Origin: Acetobacter sp.
GTDB lineage: Bacteria > Pseudomonadota > Alphaproteobacteria > RF32 > CAG-239
Direction: 5' to 3'
NCBI GenBank assembly: GCA_023665325.1
Contig: JAMPED010000010.1
Span: 9,653-73,652 of the forward strand
Length of the DNA: 64,000 bases
Shown: positions 44,625 to 51,333 of the stretch, piece after piece
Layout: every line of letters begins with the position of its first letter
How positions within the stretch are numbered: the stretch's first letter is position 1
The notes under the pieces: model-generated
What the model was told of the DNA's origin: nothing
The model's input: the letters and a program-made list of their open reading frames with translations, nothing else
Databases searched by the model: none
Program-made: the position numbers and the translations under genes

Positions 44625-45323
44625 TCAAACCTCACTTTCACCATATATACGATTGTTGAAATTCAAATAAGCTATTTCATAGCCTAGTTGATAGGTTAAA
44701 AATTCCGCAATTTGGCTTTTATCCTCTACTTGCGGGTGCAAAAAAATACCACACAGCGGGCGCACATAGACGCCTTGCGGTGTGGCTAATAGTTTAAAAT
44801 CTGATAAGTAAGCGTATTTGTTTTGTAGGTCTTTGAAGTTGTCGTGAAGTTGCTTTTTTTCCTCGTCGCTTAAAACTTGCACATCTTCATTGCCTAGCTC
44901 GGCGACTTTGTCGCCCTCGCGCGCGGGTACGCACGCGGTATTTAAATTAAAATTATTATTATTACATTGCTTATAGTTCGTTGCGACATCTGTGTCGTAT
45001 GGGGTGCGACATTCTTGTCGCATACCCTGCGACATATTTGTCGTATCGCTTTCGGGGTCTAATTTTAAGTAATATCCATTTGAAGTGTAGCCGCCATCTT
45101 GTTTAATTCTTTTCGAGCGTGCTATAACTTTTTCTTTTTCTAAACGTGATAAACTTCTTTCTACGGTACGCCGACACACGCCTAAAATTGTAGCAATTTT
45201 GGCGATAGATGGGAAACAATAACCGTCAGAATTAGCGAATCCTTGAATTGATAAATAAACACGTAAGTCTGTTGATTTTAAATTTTTGTTTATAAATACT
45301 TTTTGTGGACATATAGAAAACAT
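44625..45323 (-). CDS. Winged-helix replication initiator candidate
   Basis: 232 residues. The N-terminal part (about 10-75) is a HTH_36-like winged helix: DLRVYLSIQGFANSDGYCFPSIAKIATILGVCRRTVERSLSRLEKEKVIARS. The middle is a low-complexity Asn stretch encoded by DNA that contains three iterons. The C-terminal domain (about 150-232) is unrecognised. Phage and plasmid proteins with this layout often start replication from sites inside their own gene. No HUH or Walker motif is visible. GGAGGGG precedes the ATG, and that site is covered by a hairpin. Confidence 0.7.
   Translation of the reverse strand: MFSICPQKVFINKNLKSTDLRVYLSIQGFANSDGYCFPSIAKIATILGVCRRTVERSLSRLEKEKVIARSKRIKQDGGYTSNGYYLKLDPESDTTNMSQGMRQECRTPYDTDVATNYKQCNNNNFNLNTACVPAREGDKVAELGNEDVQVLSDEEKKQLHDNFKDLQNKYAYLSDFKLLATPQGVYVRPLCGIFLHPQVEDKSQIAEFLTYQLGYEIAYLNFNNRIYGESEV
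44982..45046 (-). repeat. Three palindromic iterons inside the initiator gene
   Basis: Copies at 44982-45000, 45005-45023 and 45028-45046. Each is 19 bases of the form TGCGACAT-NNN-TGTCGYAT, with 4-base spacers, so the period is exactly 23. 23 is not a multiple of 3, so the peptide is not repeated; the DNA is. Likely binding sites of the initiator and the replication origin. Confidence 0.8.
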
Positions 45324-45325
45324 AA

Positions 45326-45357
45326 AACCCCTCCGTTGCTACACGGTGGGGTTTATC
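45326..45357 (-). promoter_or_regulatory. Hairpin covering the initiator ribosome binding site
   Basis: Minus strand: AAACCCCACCGT pairs with ACGGAGGGGTTT with one mismatch; the loop is about eight bases. The GGAGGGG that should start initiator translation is inside the stem, so translation may be self-limiting or switched. Confidence 0.6.
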
Positions 45358-45380
45358 GAAAATATATATTATGCGACAAG
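45352..45380 (+). other. Right prophage junction (attR), half dif-like
   Basis: The centre TATATA and XerC-type arm TTATGCGACAA are identical to the left site, but the XerD-type arm (TTTATCGAAAA) is degenerate. This is what XerC-mediated insertion of a phage with a poor XerD arm would leave. Confidence 0.75.
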
Positions 45381-45421
45381 GTGAAGGTGCCCTTTTTAGT
45401 GCTATAAAATATCCATACAAT

Positions 45422-45453
45422 AAAAACCGACGTTGTTGGACGTCGGTTTTTTA
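45422..45453. terminator. Terminator right of the prophage
   Basis: AAAACCGACG pairs with CGTCGGTTTT, with A- and T-runs at both sides. It closes the minus-strand host gene that converges on dif. Confidence 0.9.
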
Positions 45454-45463
45454 TGGGTTGTGT

Positions 45464-46114
45464 TCATTGTTTACGTTGTGTGAACAACTGAGAGATGTCT
45501 TCTTTGCTTAAGACATCTTGATAGCTCATCAAGGCTTTAAAATAGCTATCCATAAATGTATTGCGGTGCCAATCTGTTTGTTGGTTTTCTCCGCAATTAT
45601 TTAGGTAGATGTATCCCTTCTCTAGCAATGGTGGAATACCATTTATCAGCTCCTCACCGTGAGTATGCTCTGGGTGATTGATGAAGTAGTGTACAGTTTC
45701 CTGATTAAACAAACTGTTAGGAGCACATATTGTTTGGCTCCCCAAAAGTAACAGTTGTTTAGCATAGATGCAAACGTATATTTGCCAAAAGTCTGCAAGC
45801 TGTGTATCCTTTTGTTTCAGTAATGGCTGCATTTCCTTTTGCAATTGTATGGCAAGTGTTTTGGTGTCATAAACACCACTAGCTAAGCAATCTTGCCATA
45901 TTGCAATGTTTTCAGGTTTTAGCCCTAGCTCCCGAAAGCGGAAACTGATTTCAGGCTTTGTAGAGAACTTTTCAAGGTCTGAAATAAAGGATTTCAAACG
46001 ATATACGGGGAGGTTTTTTGCACCTTTGAGGGCAAAAATTAGACTGGATGCGAATATGCGTTTAAGCATCCCCTGCCCGACAACGGATAATCTGTCAGTT
46101 AATAATGTGGACAT
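45464..46114 (-). CDS. Hypothetical protein
   Basis: 216 residues, not recognised. Helical, with one moderately hydrophobic segment (about 104-120, FWQIYVCIYAKQLLLLG). No signal peptide. Ends FTQRKQ. It is the first host gene on the right of the prophage and points towards dif. Upstream to 46258 is AT-rich and shared with the divergent AP-endonuclease-like gene. Confidence 0.6.
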   Translation of the reverse strand: MSTLLTDRLSVVGQGMLKRIFASSLIFALKGAKNLPVYRLKSFISDLEKFSTKPEISFRFRELGLKPENIAIWQDCLASGVYDTKTLAIQLQKEMQPLLKQKDTQLADFWQIYVCIYAKQLLLLGSQTICAPNSLFNQETVHYFINHPEHTHGEELINGIPPLLEKGYIYLNNCGENQQTDWHRNTFMDSYFKALMSYQDVLSKEDISQLFTQRKQ

Positions 46115-46257
46115 AAATATTTGAGTTTTAAGAATTATATATTTTGTATATTTGGGGTAGCATATTTTATGGTGGGAGTCAAGGTGATTTTACTTGATTT
46201 TACATTTTGGGAGGGATATGGTTGAGATAAATAAATGTTTAAATTTGGGAGATTGAT

Positions 46258-47046
46258 ATGCGACGGTTTGGTCTAAAGTTATGGTCGAAAGATTTTATTA
46301 AAAACAAAGAGTTCGCGAAGGATGCTGAGAAAGCACTTAAAGATGGGAAGTTTGATTATTTGGAGTTATTTGCCCTGCCCTCTACGTTTGAAGATACGAA
46401 AGATGCTGTTAAGGCTGGCTTTTTAGGGCAAAAAGTTATTATTCACGCACCACACGGAATACAAAATTTGGATATATCTAATCCTGAAGAGTTGGAAAAT
46501 AATCGTGTTCGGCTTAAAGATTCGCAGCTTTTTGCTGATATGTTGGGGGCGGATATTATTATTTTGCACCCTGGAATGCAGCGCGGTGAGTCGTTTTTAG
46601 AAGAGAGTATTCGACAATTTAAACTGATGAATGATGAGCGTTTAACTGTGGAAAATTTACCAGGATACTGTTCACAAACAAAACGTCTTTTGCACGGAAT
46701 TGAGCCGGTGGAAATTAAACGGTTAATGCAGGAAACTGGTGCAAAGTTTTGTCTTGATTTTTCACACGCAATTTGTGGTGCAAATACCTATAATCGTGAT
46801 ATTTATGAGGTTTTGAATGAGTTTAAGGCGTTAAAGCCTGCAATGTATCATCTTTGCGATGGTGATGTCGCGAGTACGAATGACAGCCATTTGCATTATG
46901 GCGAAGGAAATTATGATTTACGACGTTTGGTAATAGAGTTTACAAGCGAAGACGCCTTGATTACGATGGAAACAGGGCACGGGATTCCGACAGATGTGAC
47001 ACCTTGGTTGGCGGATATTGAATATATTCGGCGAGTGGTGGCTTAA
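46258..47046 (+). CDS. Xylose-isomerase-like TIM barrel protein
   Basis: 262 residues. Sugar phosphate isomerase / AP endonuclease family 2 fold: the strands KVIIHAPHG, IIILHPG, LTVENLPG, FCLDFSHA and YHLCDGD carry metal-ligand type His, Glu and Asp at strand ends. Whether it acts on a sugar or on DNA is not clear; it lacks the usual endonuclease IV length. GGGAG lies 6 bases before the ATG. No signal peptide. Confidence 0.75.
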   Translation: MRRFGLKLWSKDFIKNKEFAKDAEKALKDGKFDYLELFALPSTFEDTKDAVKAGFLGQKVIIHAPHGIQNLDISNPEELENNRVRLKDSQLFADMLGADIIILHPGMQRGESFLEESIRQFKLMNDERLTVENLPGYCSQTKRLLHGIEPVEIKRLMQETGAKFCLDFSHAICGANTYNRDIYEVLNEFKALKPAMYHLCDGDVASTNDSHLHYGEGNYDLRRLVIEFTSEDALITMETGHGIPTDVTPWLADIEYIRRVVA

Positions 47047-47094
47047 GGTAAAGCTTTGGAGAAACACTGAGGCGCGTACGCTATGGTGTTGTTG

Positions 47095-47123
47095 TTTTCC
47101 TCCTTAAGGGGAGGAAAATTTTG
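47095..47123 (+). terminator. Rho-independent terminator
   Basis: TTTTCCTCC pairs with GGAGGAAAA, followed by TTTT, after the TIM barrel gene. Confidence 0.7.
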
Positions 47124-47194
47124 CTTGTGTCTTTTTAGGAAATGATGTATAATCTTTTTATGTTGTAGATAAAACGGCGAGAAGGATTAGAACT

Positions 47195-47461
47195 ATGGGC
47201 TGTTTTTTGTTAAATGAATTGGGTGAGGTATTGCTAGAACTTGCTTCTGGGCTTGATTTTCGCTCGGATTTGCGTTTAGAAATTGATGAAGAAGCGCAAT
47301 CTGCTGTTTTGAAGAGTGAAAATGGGAGTTTTACCGTGGGGTTTGTGCATCGCGATTTATTGTTACCGCTTAAAAAAAATCGCTATTTATTTGTGGTAGA
47401 AAGAAATAATCAGTTTTATGCAATGAAAACAAAACTGGCTAAAGTGGTGTTTACAGGATAG
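47195..47461 (+). CDS. Small hypothetical protein
   Basis: 88 residues, not recognised. Predicted mixed alpha/beta with no membrane segment. It starts 10 bases ahead of the next gene's leader, with AAGGA before the ATG; the two are separated by 10 bases and may be co-expressed with the metallopeptidase-like gene, possibly as its partner. That link is inference. Confidence 0.55.
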   Translation: MGCFLLNELGEVLLELASGLDFRSDLRLEIDEEAQSAVLKSENGSFTVGFVHRDLLLPLKKNRYLFVVERNNQFYAMKTKLAKVVFTG

Positions 47462-47471
47462 GAATTTTAAT

Positions 47472-48839
47472 ATGAAAGCAAATGTTTATACTGGTTTCTT
47501 AACTGATAAAATAAAAATTTATGATACGAAAAAAGACTGTCAGCCTAAAAAGGTTTCAGGGAGAAAATTGTATCGTGCGTTTCCTTTGCTTTTATCTTCA
47601 TTGATGGTATCGCCTGTGTCTTGTCTGGTACCAGAACATTCTTCGCAAAATGGTGAAGATGCGCATAAAATAACCTGGTTTGCTCCTGATGTTGCATCTA
47701 AGGATGATACTAAGGAATTTTTGTCGGATGCTGAAGTTAAGAAAATTATAGCAAATCCCTGCCCTACGCCATTGAAAGATATCAATTTTAATCATTTACC
47801 AGAACATCAGGAGAATTTTTGGGAGATTGTTCTTAATGGTGTGGCTGTTAGTAATGAAGTGCAACGTAGTTCGAGATTATCGGCTGAACAGAAAGCAGAA
47901 TATCGGATTACAACATATAAGATGCTTTCGCAGATTAGTCGTATTAAAGGAAGTACAAATGATGTTGATGTGCGTGATTTCAATAATTTAAAAACGTTTC
48001 TTTATTTTGAAAAAATGGTACGCTATAAAGATAAATATGCAAAAGTTTTAGGACAGCAGAGCGGTGTTATTGATGAAAGATGTGCGTTATTTGGACGATA
48101 TTATCAAGATCAGGAGAATTTGAAAACTGCGGTTGAGGCGCATTCTGGAGTGAAGAAATTTGCTAAAGCTTTATATGGATGCGATGAGCGATTCGTTTTG
48201 AGTTATAATGACAGTATTCAAGCTAATAAAATGAGTCGGGAGATATTAGCTGATTGGCTTGCTAAGCAACAAGTGAATGATGATAATTTGTGGTATTATG
48301 TTAAAAATGATGAATATGATTATTGTAATACGTTGGTTGTTTATACTTCGCGAGGAAATCCAGTTCGGGTACAATTAGGTGTGGACCCTACTGGTGATTT
48401 GGGAGATGGATGTTATTCACCAGTTGGTTCAACTTTAATTCACGAATTGATGCATTTGGGGCAGAAAAAGCCTTCTTCTAAAGAAAAACCGGAAGATAAC
48501 CAGAAAGATGATGGAGATGTAAAAGTACGTCCCTCGCGCTATGATGATTATACGATGGAATTAGGACCAACTCTTTATTCTCTAGCAATTGAAGATCAGA
48601 TGTATAAGAAAATTCACGGGATTGATCAGGATGCTGTGGTTGATTATGGGGATATTGATTTTGGGACGCACCGTGTGAGTGTTGGAAAGACTGCAGTATG
48701 GTTTCGAAAAATGATTGAAAAATATCCTTCTTTAAGTGTGGATAAGGTTTTGACAGAACCGGAGGTACTTGAATATATGGAACATTTGGGTAATAATGCA
48801 ATTGTGCAACATATGCAGCAGGTACGTGGTGGAAGATGA
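47472..48839 (+). CDS. HExxH zinc metallopeptidase-like protein
   Basis: 455 residues. The zinc motif HELMH is at 324-328, in a helix after a region with CNTLVVYTSRGNPVRV. A hydrophobic stretch (about 35-50, AFPLLLSSLMVSPVSC) follows a 30-residue basic N-terminus, so export is possible but not a standard signal. A third zinc ligand cannot be placed with certainty. The N-terminal 250 residues are not recognised. It ends QVRGGR, the same last four residues as the lysozyme-domain protein. AGGA precedes the ATG. Confidence 0.65.
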   Translation: MKANVYTGFLTDKIKIYDTKKDCQPKKVSGRKLYRAFPLLLSSLMVSPVSCLVPEHSSQNGEDAHKITWFAPDVASKDDTKEFLSDAEVKKIIANPCPTPLKDINFNHLPEHQENFWEIVLNGVAVSNEVQRSSRLSAEQKAEYRITTYKMLSQISRIKGSTNDVDVRDFNNLKTFLYFEKMVRYKDKYAKVLGQQSGVIDERCALFGRYYQDQENLKTAVEAHSGVKKFAKALYGCDERFVLSYNDSIQANKMSREILADWLAKQQVNDDNLWYYVKNDEYDYCNTLVVYTSRGNPVRVQLGVDPTGDLGDGCYSPVGSTLIHELMHLGQKKPSSKEKPEDNQKDDGDVKVRPSRYDDYTMELGPTLYSLAIEDQMYKKIHGIDQDAVVDYGDIDFGTHRVSVGKTAVWFRKMIEKYPSLSVDKVLTEPEVLEYMEHLGNNAIVQHMQQVRGGR

Positions 48840-48913
48840 GATGTAAATCTTCTGGTGGATAGCGACGATTTTGCTTGCAATTTATTTTTTATACCTTTAC
48901 ATATAGGGCAGCT

Positions 48914-49003
48914 GGAGAGATGGCAGAGTGGTCGAATGCGGTTGACTCGAAATCAATTGTGCGTGTAAGCGTACCGGGGGTTCAAATCCCTCTCTCTCCG
49001 CCA
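48914..49003 (+). tRNA. tRNA-Ser (CGA anticodon)
   Basis: 90 bases with the long variable arm of serine tRNAs. Acceptor GGAGAGA pairs with TCTCTCC; the anticodon loop is CTCGAAA, with CGA at 48948-48950; the T-loop is TTCAAAT; CCA is encoded. It reads UCG. Confidence 0.95.
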
Positions 49004-49015
49004 GTTTATTGCTTG

Positions 49016-49041
49016 TGGCTCCTTATTGGGGAGCTTTTTTG
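49016..49041 (+). terminator. Terminator after tRNA-Ser
   Basis: GGCTCC pairs with GGAGC around a short loop, then TTTTTT. Confidence 0.6.
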
Positions 49042-49128
49042 TTTTTCCTTTCTTTTGATAAAGACATTGACAAAACGGAAACTTGCTGTTAGTTTGTGAG
49101 TGTTAATAAAAATTATAAGTATATCATT

Positions 49129-49593
49129 ATGGAAAAACAGTGTTTAATCGGCGTGATTTTGGCAGGATGTGGAATTGCGCTTGTGTGGGGGCAGTTGCTT
49201 CTCACGATGGTTATTAACTGCAGAATATTGCAGGACTTGGCGCAGAATAAAAAACCGAGATATCCGTATGTGACGGACTATCTAAAAGGAATTACCGATA
49301 TGTCGGTTTTTCTGCGATTTGTGGATGATCGTGCAGACTATCGCCTGACTGAGGTGGTGTATCGGGAACCGTTTAAATGTGAGCGGAGGTTATCTATTTC
49401 TGGTAAGATATTAGAGTTTATCGGCGGAATGGTGCTGTGTTTCTATTTCTTTAATCTTGATGGAAAATCTCCGGCCTTTCAGGTTTTGGTTTGTGGAACG
49501 GGTGTTTGGGTATTAGAATATGCTGTTAATTTGGTATTCGAATTTTTCATCGCCCAAATTGCATCCTATCAATATTGGAGATGTCTTAGATGA
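49129..49593 (+). CDS. Small integral membrane protein
   Basis: 154 residues, not recognised. Hydrophobic segments near 5-26, 98-112 and 122-142, with a charged loop between the first two (DDRADYRLTEVVYREP). No good ribosome binding site is seen before the ATG at 49129 or the GTG at 49096, so the start is uncertain. It converges with the lipoprotein gene at a shared terminator. Confidence 0.55.
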   Translation: MEKQCLIGVILAGCGIALVWGQLLLTMVINCRILQDLAQNKKPRYPYVTDYLKGITDMSVFLRFVDDRADYRLTEVVYREPFKCERRLSISGKILEFIGGMVLCFYFFNLDGKSPAFQVLVCGTGVWVLEYAVNLVFEFFIAQIASYQYWRCLR

Positions 49594-49602
49594 CAGGACA
49601 AT

Positions 49603-49637
49603 AAAAAAGACCGCAGCATTGAGCTACGGTCTTTTTC
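49603..49637. terminator. Terminator of the first lipoprotein
   Basis: AAAAAGACCG pairs with CGGTCTTTTT. The same pairing (AAAAGACCG/CGGTCTTTT) is found after the next lipoprotein, so the two genes were probably copied with their terminators. Confidence 0.85.
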
Positions 49638-49655
49638 TTTAAGGTGAAGGGAAAA

Positions 49656-50381
49656 CTAGAGTTTGTCTACCTCCAAGCTTTCTACTTCGTAGAGGTTCAT
49701 TGAGCCGATTTTGGTCGGTTCTTTCAGTTTTTTTACCAGCTTGCGGTATTTGACCGCATTGAGCTTTTTGAGCTCTTTGCCGGTGGAAGTGTACACCGTG
49801 CCAGTGGTTACTTTACCTTTGACTTTCGGGATGACCACGATGGCTTCTTCGGTACGCTTGCTCTTAAGAATCAAGGCATCAGTGGGGAAAACCCAGCTCA
49901 TCTTGCCGTCGAAAGTGTAAATCTGCCATAAGTTCTCTTTCTCAACGAAAAGATTTTTTGCTGTCATATATGACAGTGTGCTGCTGACGAGCGGCTGACC
50001 GGGGAAGAAGTAGTAAGTTGTTTCCTCGGCTTTGCCGACGTAGTAGATGTTGTCGGCGTTGGTCTGCTGTTCGAAAGTTGCGTAGGTTTTGGGACCTACG
50101 GGCTCTCCGGTGAGTGTGTAGACGTCTGTGGCAGCGTCTGGACGGGCGCAAGTGATGCAGTTGTTGTCAGCGGTGATTGATGTGTAAGCAGCGGCGGGGA
50201 TGATTTCTTTGTCTTTTTTTCCTGTTTTGTCTTTAACACCGAGGAGGACTTCGCCTTTCTTGGTGCCTTCGGCAGTGTAGGTGACGAGATTACCGGTGAG
50301 CGGCTTTTCTTCTGATTTGAAACCACAGCTGGCAACGAGCATAGCAAGTGCGCCAACTAAAAGAATTGAACACTTTTTCAT
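49656..50381 (-). CDS. Lipoprotein, paralogue of the upstream gene; possible import
   Basis: 241 residues. Lipoprotein signal with lipobox VASC (Cys20), then a beta-rich domain. It aligns by eye with its neighbour through ITADxxxITC, a YYVG/YLGV strand, and a DVYTLTGEP / FAVFKTDGEL strand, with a C-terminal TSTGKELKKLNAVKYRKLVKKLK helix. No Shine-Dalgarno is visible; the leader is A/T-rich. Its GC content looks higher than that of neighbours. All of this is reminiscent of Bacteroidota genes, so horizontal transfer is possible. Function unknown. The start at 50381 gives the lipoprotein signal; longer frames add an odd leader. Confidence 0.75.
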   Translation of the reverse strand: MKKCSILLVGALAMLVASCGFKSEEKPLTGNLVTYTAEGTKKGEVLLGVKDKTGKKDKEIIPAAAYTSITADNNCITCARPDAATDVYTLTGEPVGPKTYATFEQQTNADNIYYVGKAEETTYYFFPGQPLVSSTLSYMTAKNLFVEKENLWQIYTFDGKMSWVFPTDALILKSKRTEEAIVVIPKVKGKVTTGTVYTSTGKELKKLNAVKYRKLVKKLKEPTKIGSMNLYEVESLEVDKL

Positions 50382-50481
50382 ACTAATTAGATTTAATAGT
50401 GAATAAAAAAATAGATTATCTGCCTGCAGTATAGTCATAAAAAATAAATAATCAATAGTTTTTTTGTACAAAAAACACAAA

Positions 50482-50513
50482 AAAAGACCGAGGAATATTC
50501 CAGCGGTCTTTTA
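50482..50513. terminator. Terminator of the second lipoprotein
   Basis: AAAAGACCG pairs with CGGTCTTTT around a 13-base loop. Confidence 0.75.
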
Positions 50514-50517
50514 CAAT

Positions 50518-51234
50518 TTAGAGTTGATTAAAGTTTTCAGTGGTGGTAACACGTACAGTGTCATTGATTACTTTTTCAATTTTGAGGAATTTACTCCTTT
50601 TTTGCCACTGACGAGGCGTTAGTTTCTTATATACCTCCCCTGTTGTTTTATACAATGTACAAGCGGGATACTTTCCCGCAGTTTCAACGGCGACCCATAT
50701 TTGGGAAGGAATTTTATCATTTTTGATGATAACGAACCCCTCTGCAAAGTTGCTCAACTGTTTGCCCTCATAATCAAAAACATCCCAACTTTCACCATTG
50801 TTTATAAACATCACCTTATATTCGTTATGTACGTTTTGTGAGGTGATTATCTTATTGGTAAGGGGAAAATAAAACGTTTTGTTAATATAACGGACACCGA
50901 GATAATATTTTCCATTTACATCCCAAGGGGTTATCATCTCAAACCTACCGATAAGCTCACCATCTGTTTTAAACACAGCGAAGGTGCCGCTTGGCTCTTT
51001 ACAGGTGATGATATAATCATCGGCGGTGATGCTTTGATATGCAGCAGGTGTAATGATGACTTTGCCTGATTGGGGCTGAGCAACACCGGTTAAGATAGTT
51101 TTACCATCTTCTGCCGTTGTTGTAAACGTGTAGAGTGTGGGGTTGCCAGCAATAGGCGTGCTATTGTTCTGATTGCCACAAGATACACACACCAGCATCA
51201 GTATGATTGATGCGAAGAAAATCATTCTTTTCAT
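50518..51234 (-). CDS. Lipoprotein, paralogue of the downstream gene; possible import
   Basis: 238 residues. Lipoprotein signal with VSC (Cys19), then a domain laid out like its neighbour: AAYQSITADDYIITC, a SGTFAVFKTDGELIG strand, YYLGVRYINKTFYFPL and a GEVYKKLTPRQWQKRSK helix at the C-terminus. The 35 bases before the start resemble those before the paralogue (TTTTTATTCAC..TAAAT), and neither has a Shine-Dalgarno. It may have been copied as a unit after transfer. Function unknown. Confidence 0.75.
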   Translation of the reverse strand: MKRMIFFASIILMLVCVSCGNQNNSTPIAGNPTLYTFTTTAEDGKTILTGVAQPQSGKVIITPAAYQSITADDYIITCKEPSGTFAVFKTDGELIGRFEMITPWDVNGKYYLGVRYINKTFYFPLTNKIITSQNVHNEYKVMFINNGESWDVFDYEGKQLSNFAEGFVIIKNDKIPSQIWVAVETAGKYPACTLYKTTGEVYKKLTPRQWQKRSKFLKIEKVINDTVRVTTTENFNQL

Positions 51235-51333
51235 AATAATTCGTATTTAGTTGTGAATAAAAATTTGTTTTTTCGTCGTTAGTATATACGAAGAATTCAT
51301 TTTTGCAAGATTTTTATACAAAATGGACGAATT

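Larger units (their letters stand above)
37342..45380. mobile_element. Tailless icosahedral (double-jelly-roll type) prophage integrated at dif
   Basis: An 8.0-kb element between two identical 20-base repeats. All genes except the leftmost regulator run on the minus strand, with overlaps or gaps of a few bases. From right to left: initiator candidate, two small proteins, a one-span protein, packaging ATPase, terminator, a tiny membrane protein, capsid protein candidate, three small C-terminally anchored proteins, three probable virion surface proteins, SleB-type lysin, several tiny membrane proteins, a basic protein, then an acyltransferase. No integrase, tail, terminase or portal gene is visible. 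The layout resembles PM2-like (corticovirus) genomes. Integration by host XerCD is inferred from the dif-like junction. Confidence 0.8.

Noticed and set aside
44625..45323. Rolling-circle (HUH) replication protein
   Set aside because: No HUH motif or paired catalytic Tyr; the visible domain is a winged helix.
37361..45361. Phage integrase or transposase
   Set aside because: No tyrosine or serine recombinase motif was found in any prophage frame; the helix-turn-helix protein lacks a catalytic domain.
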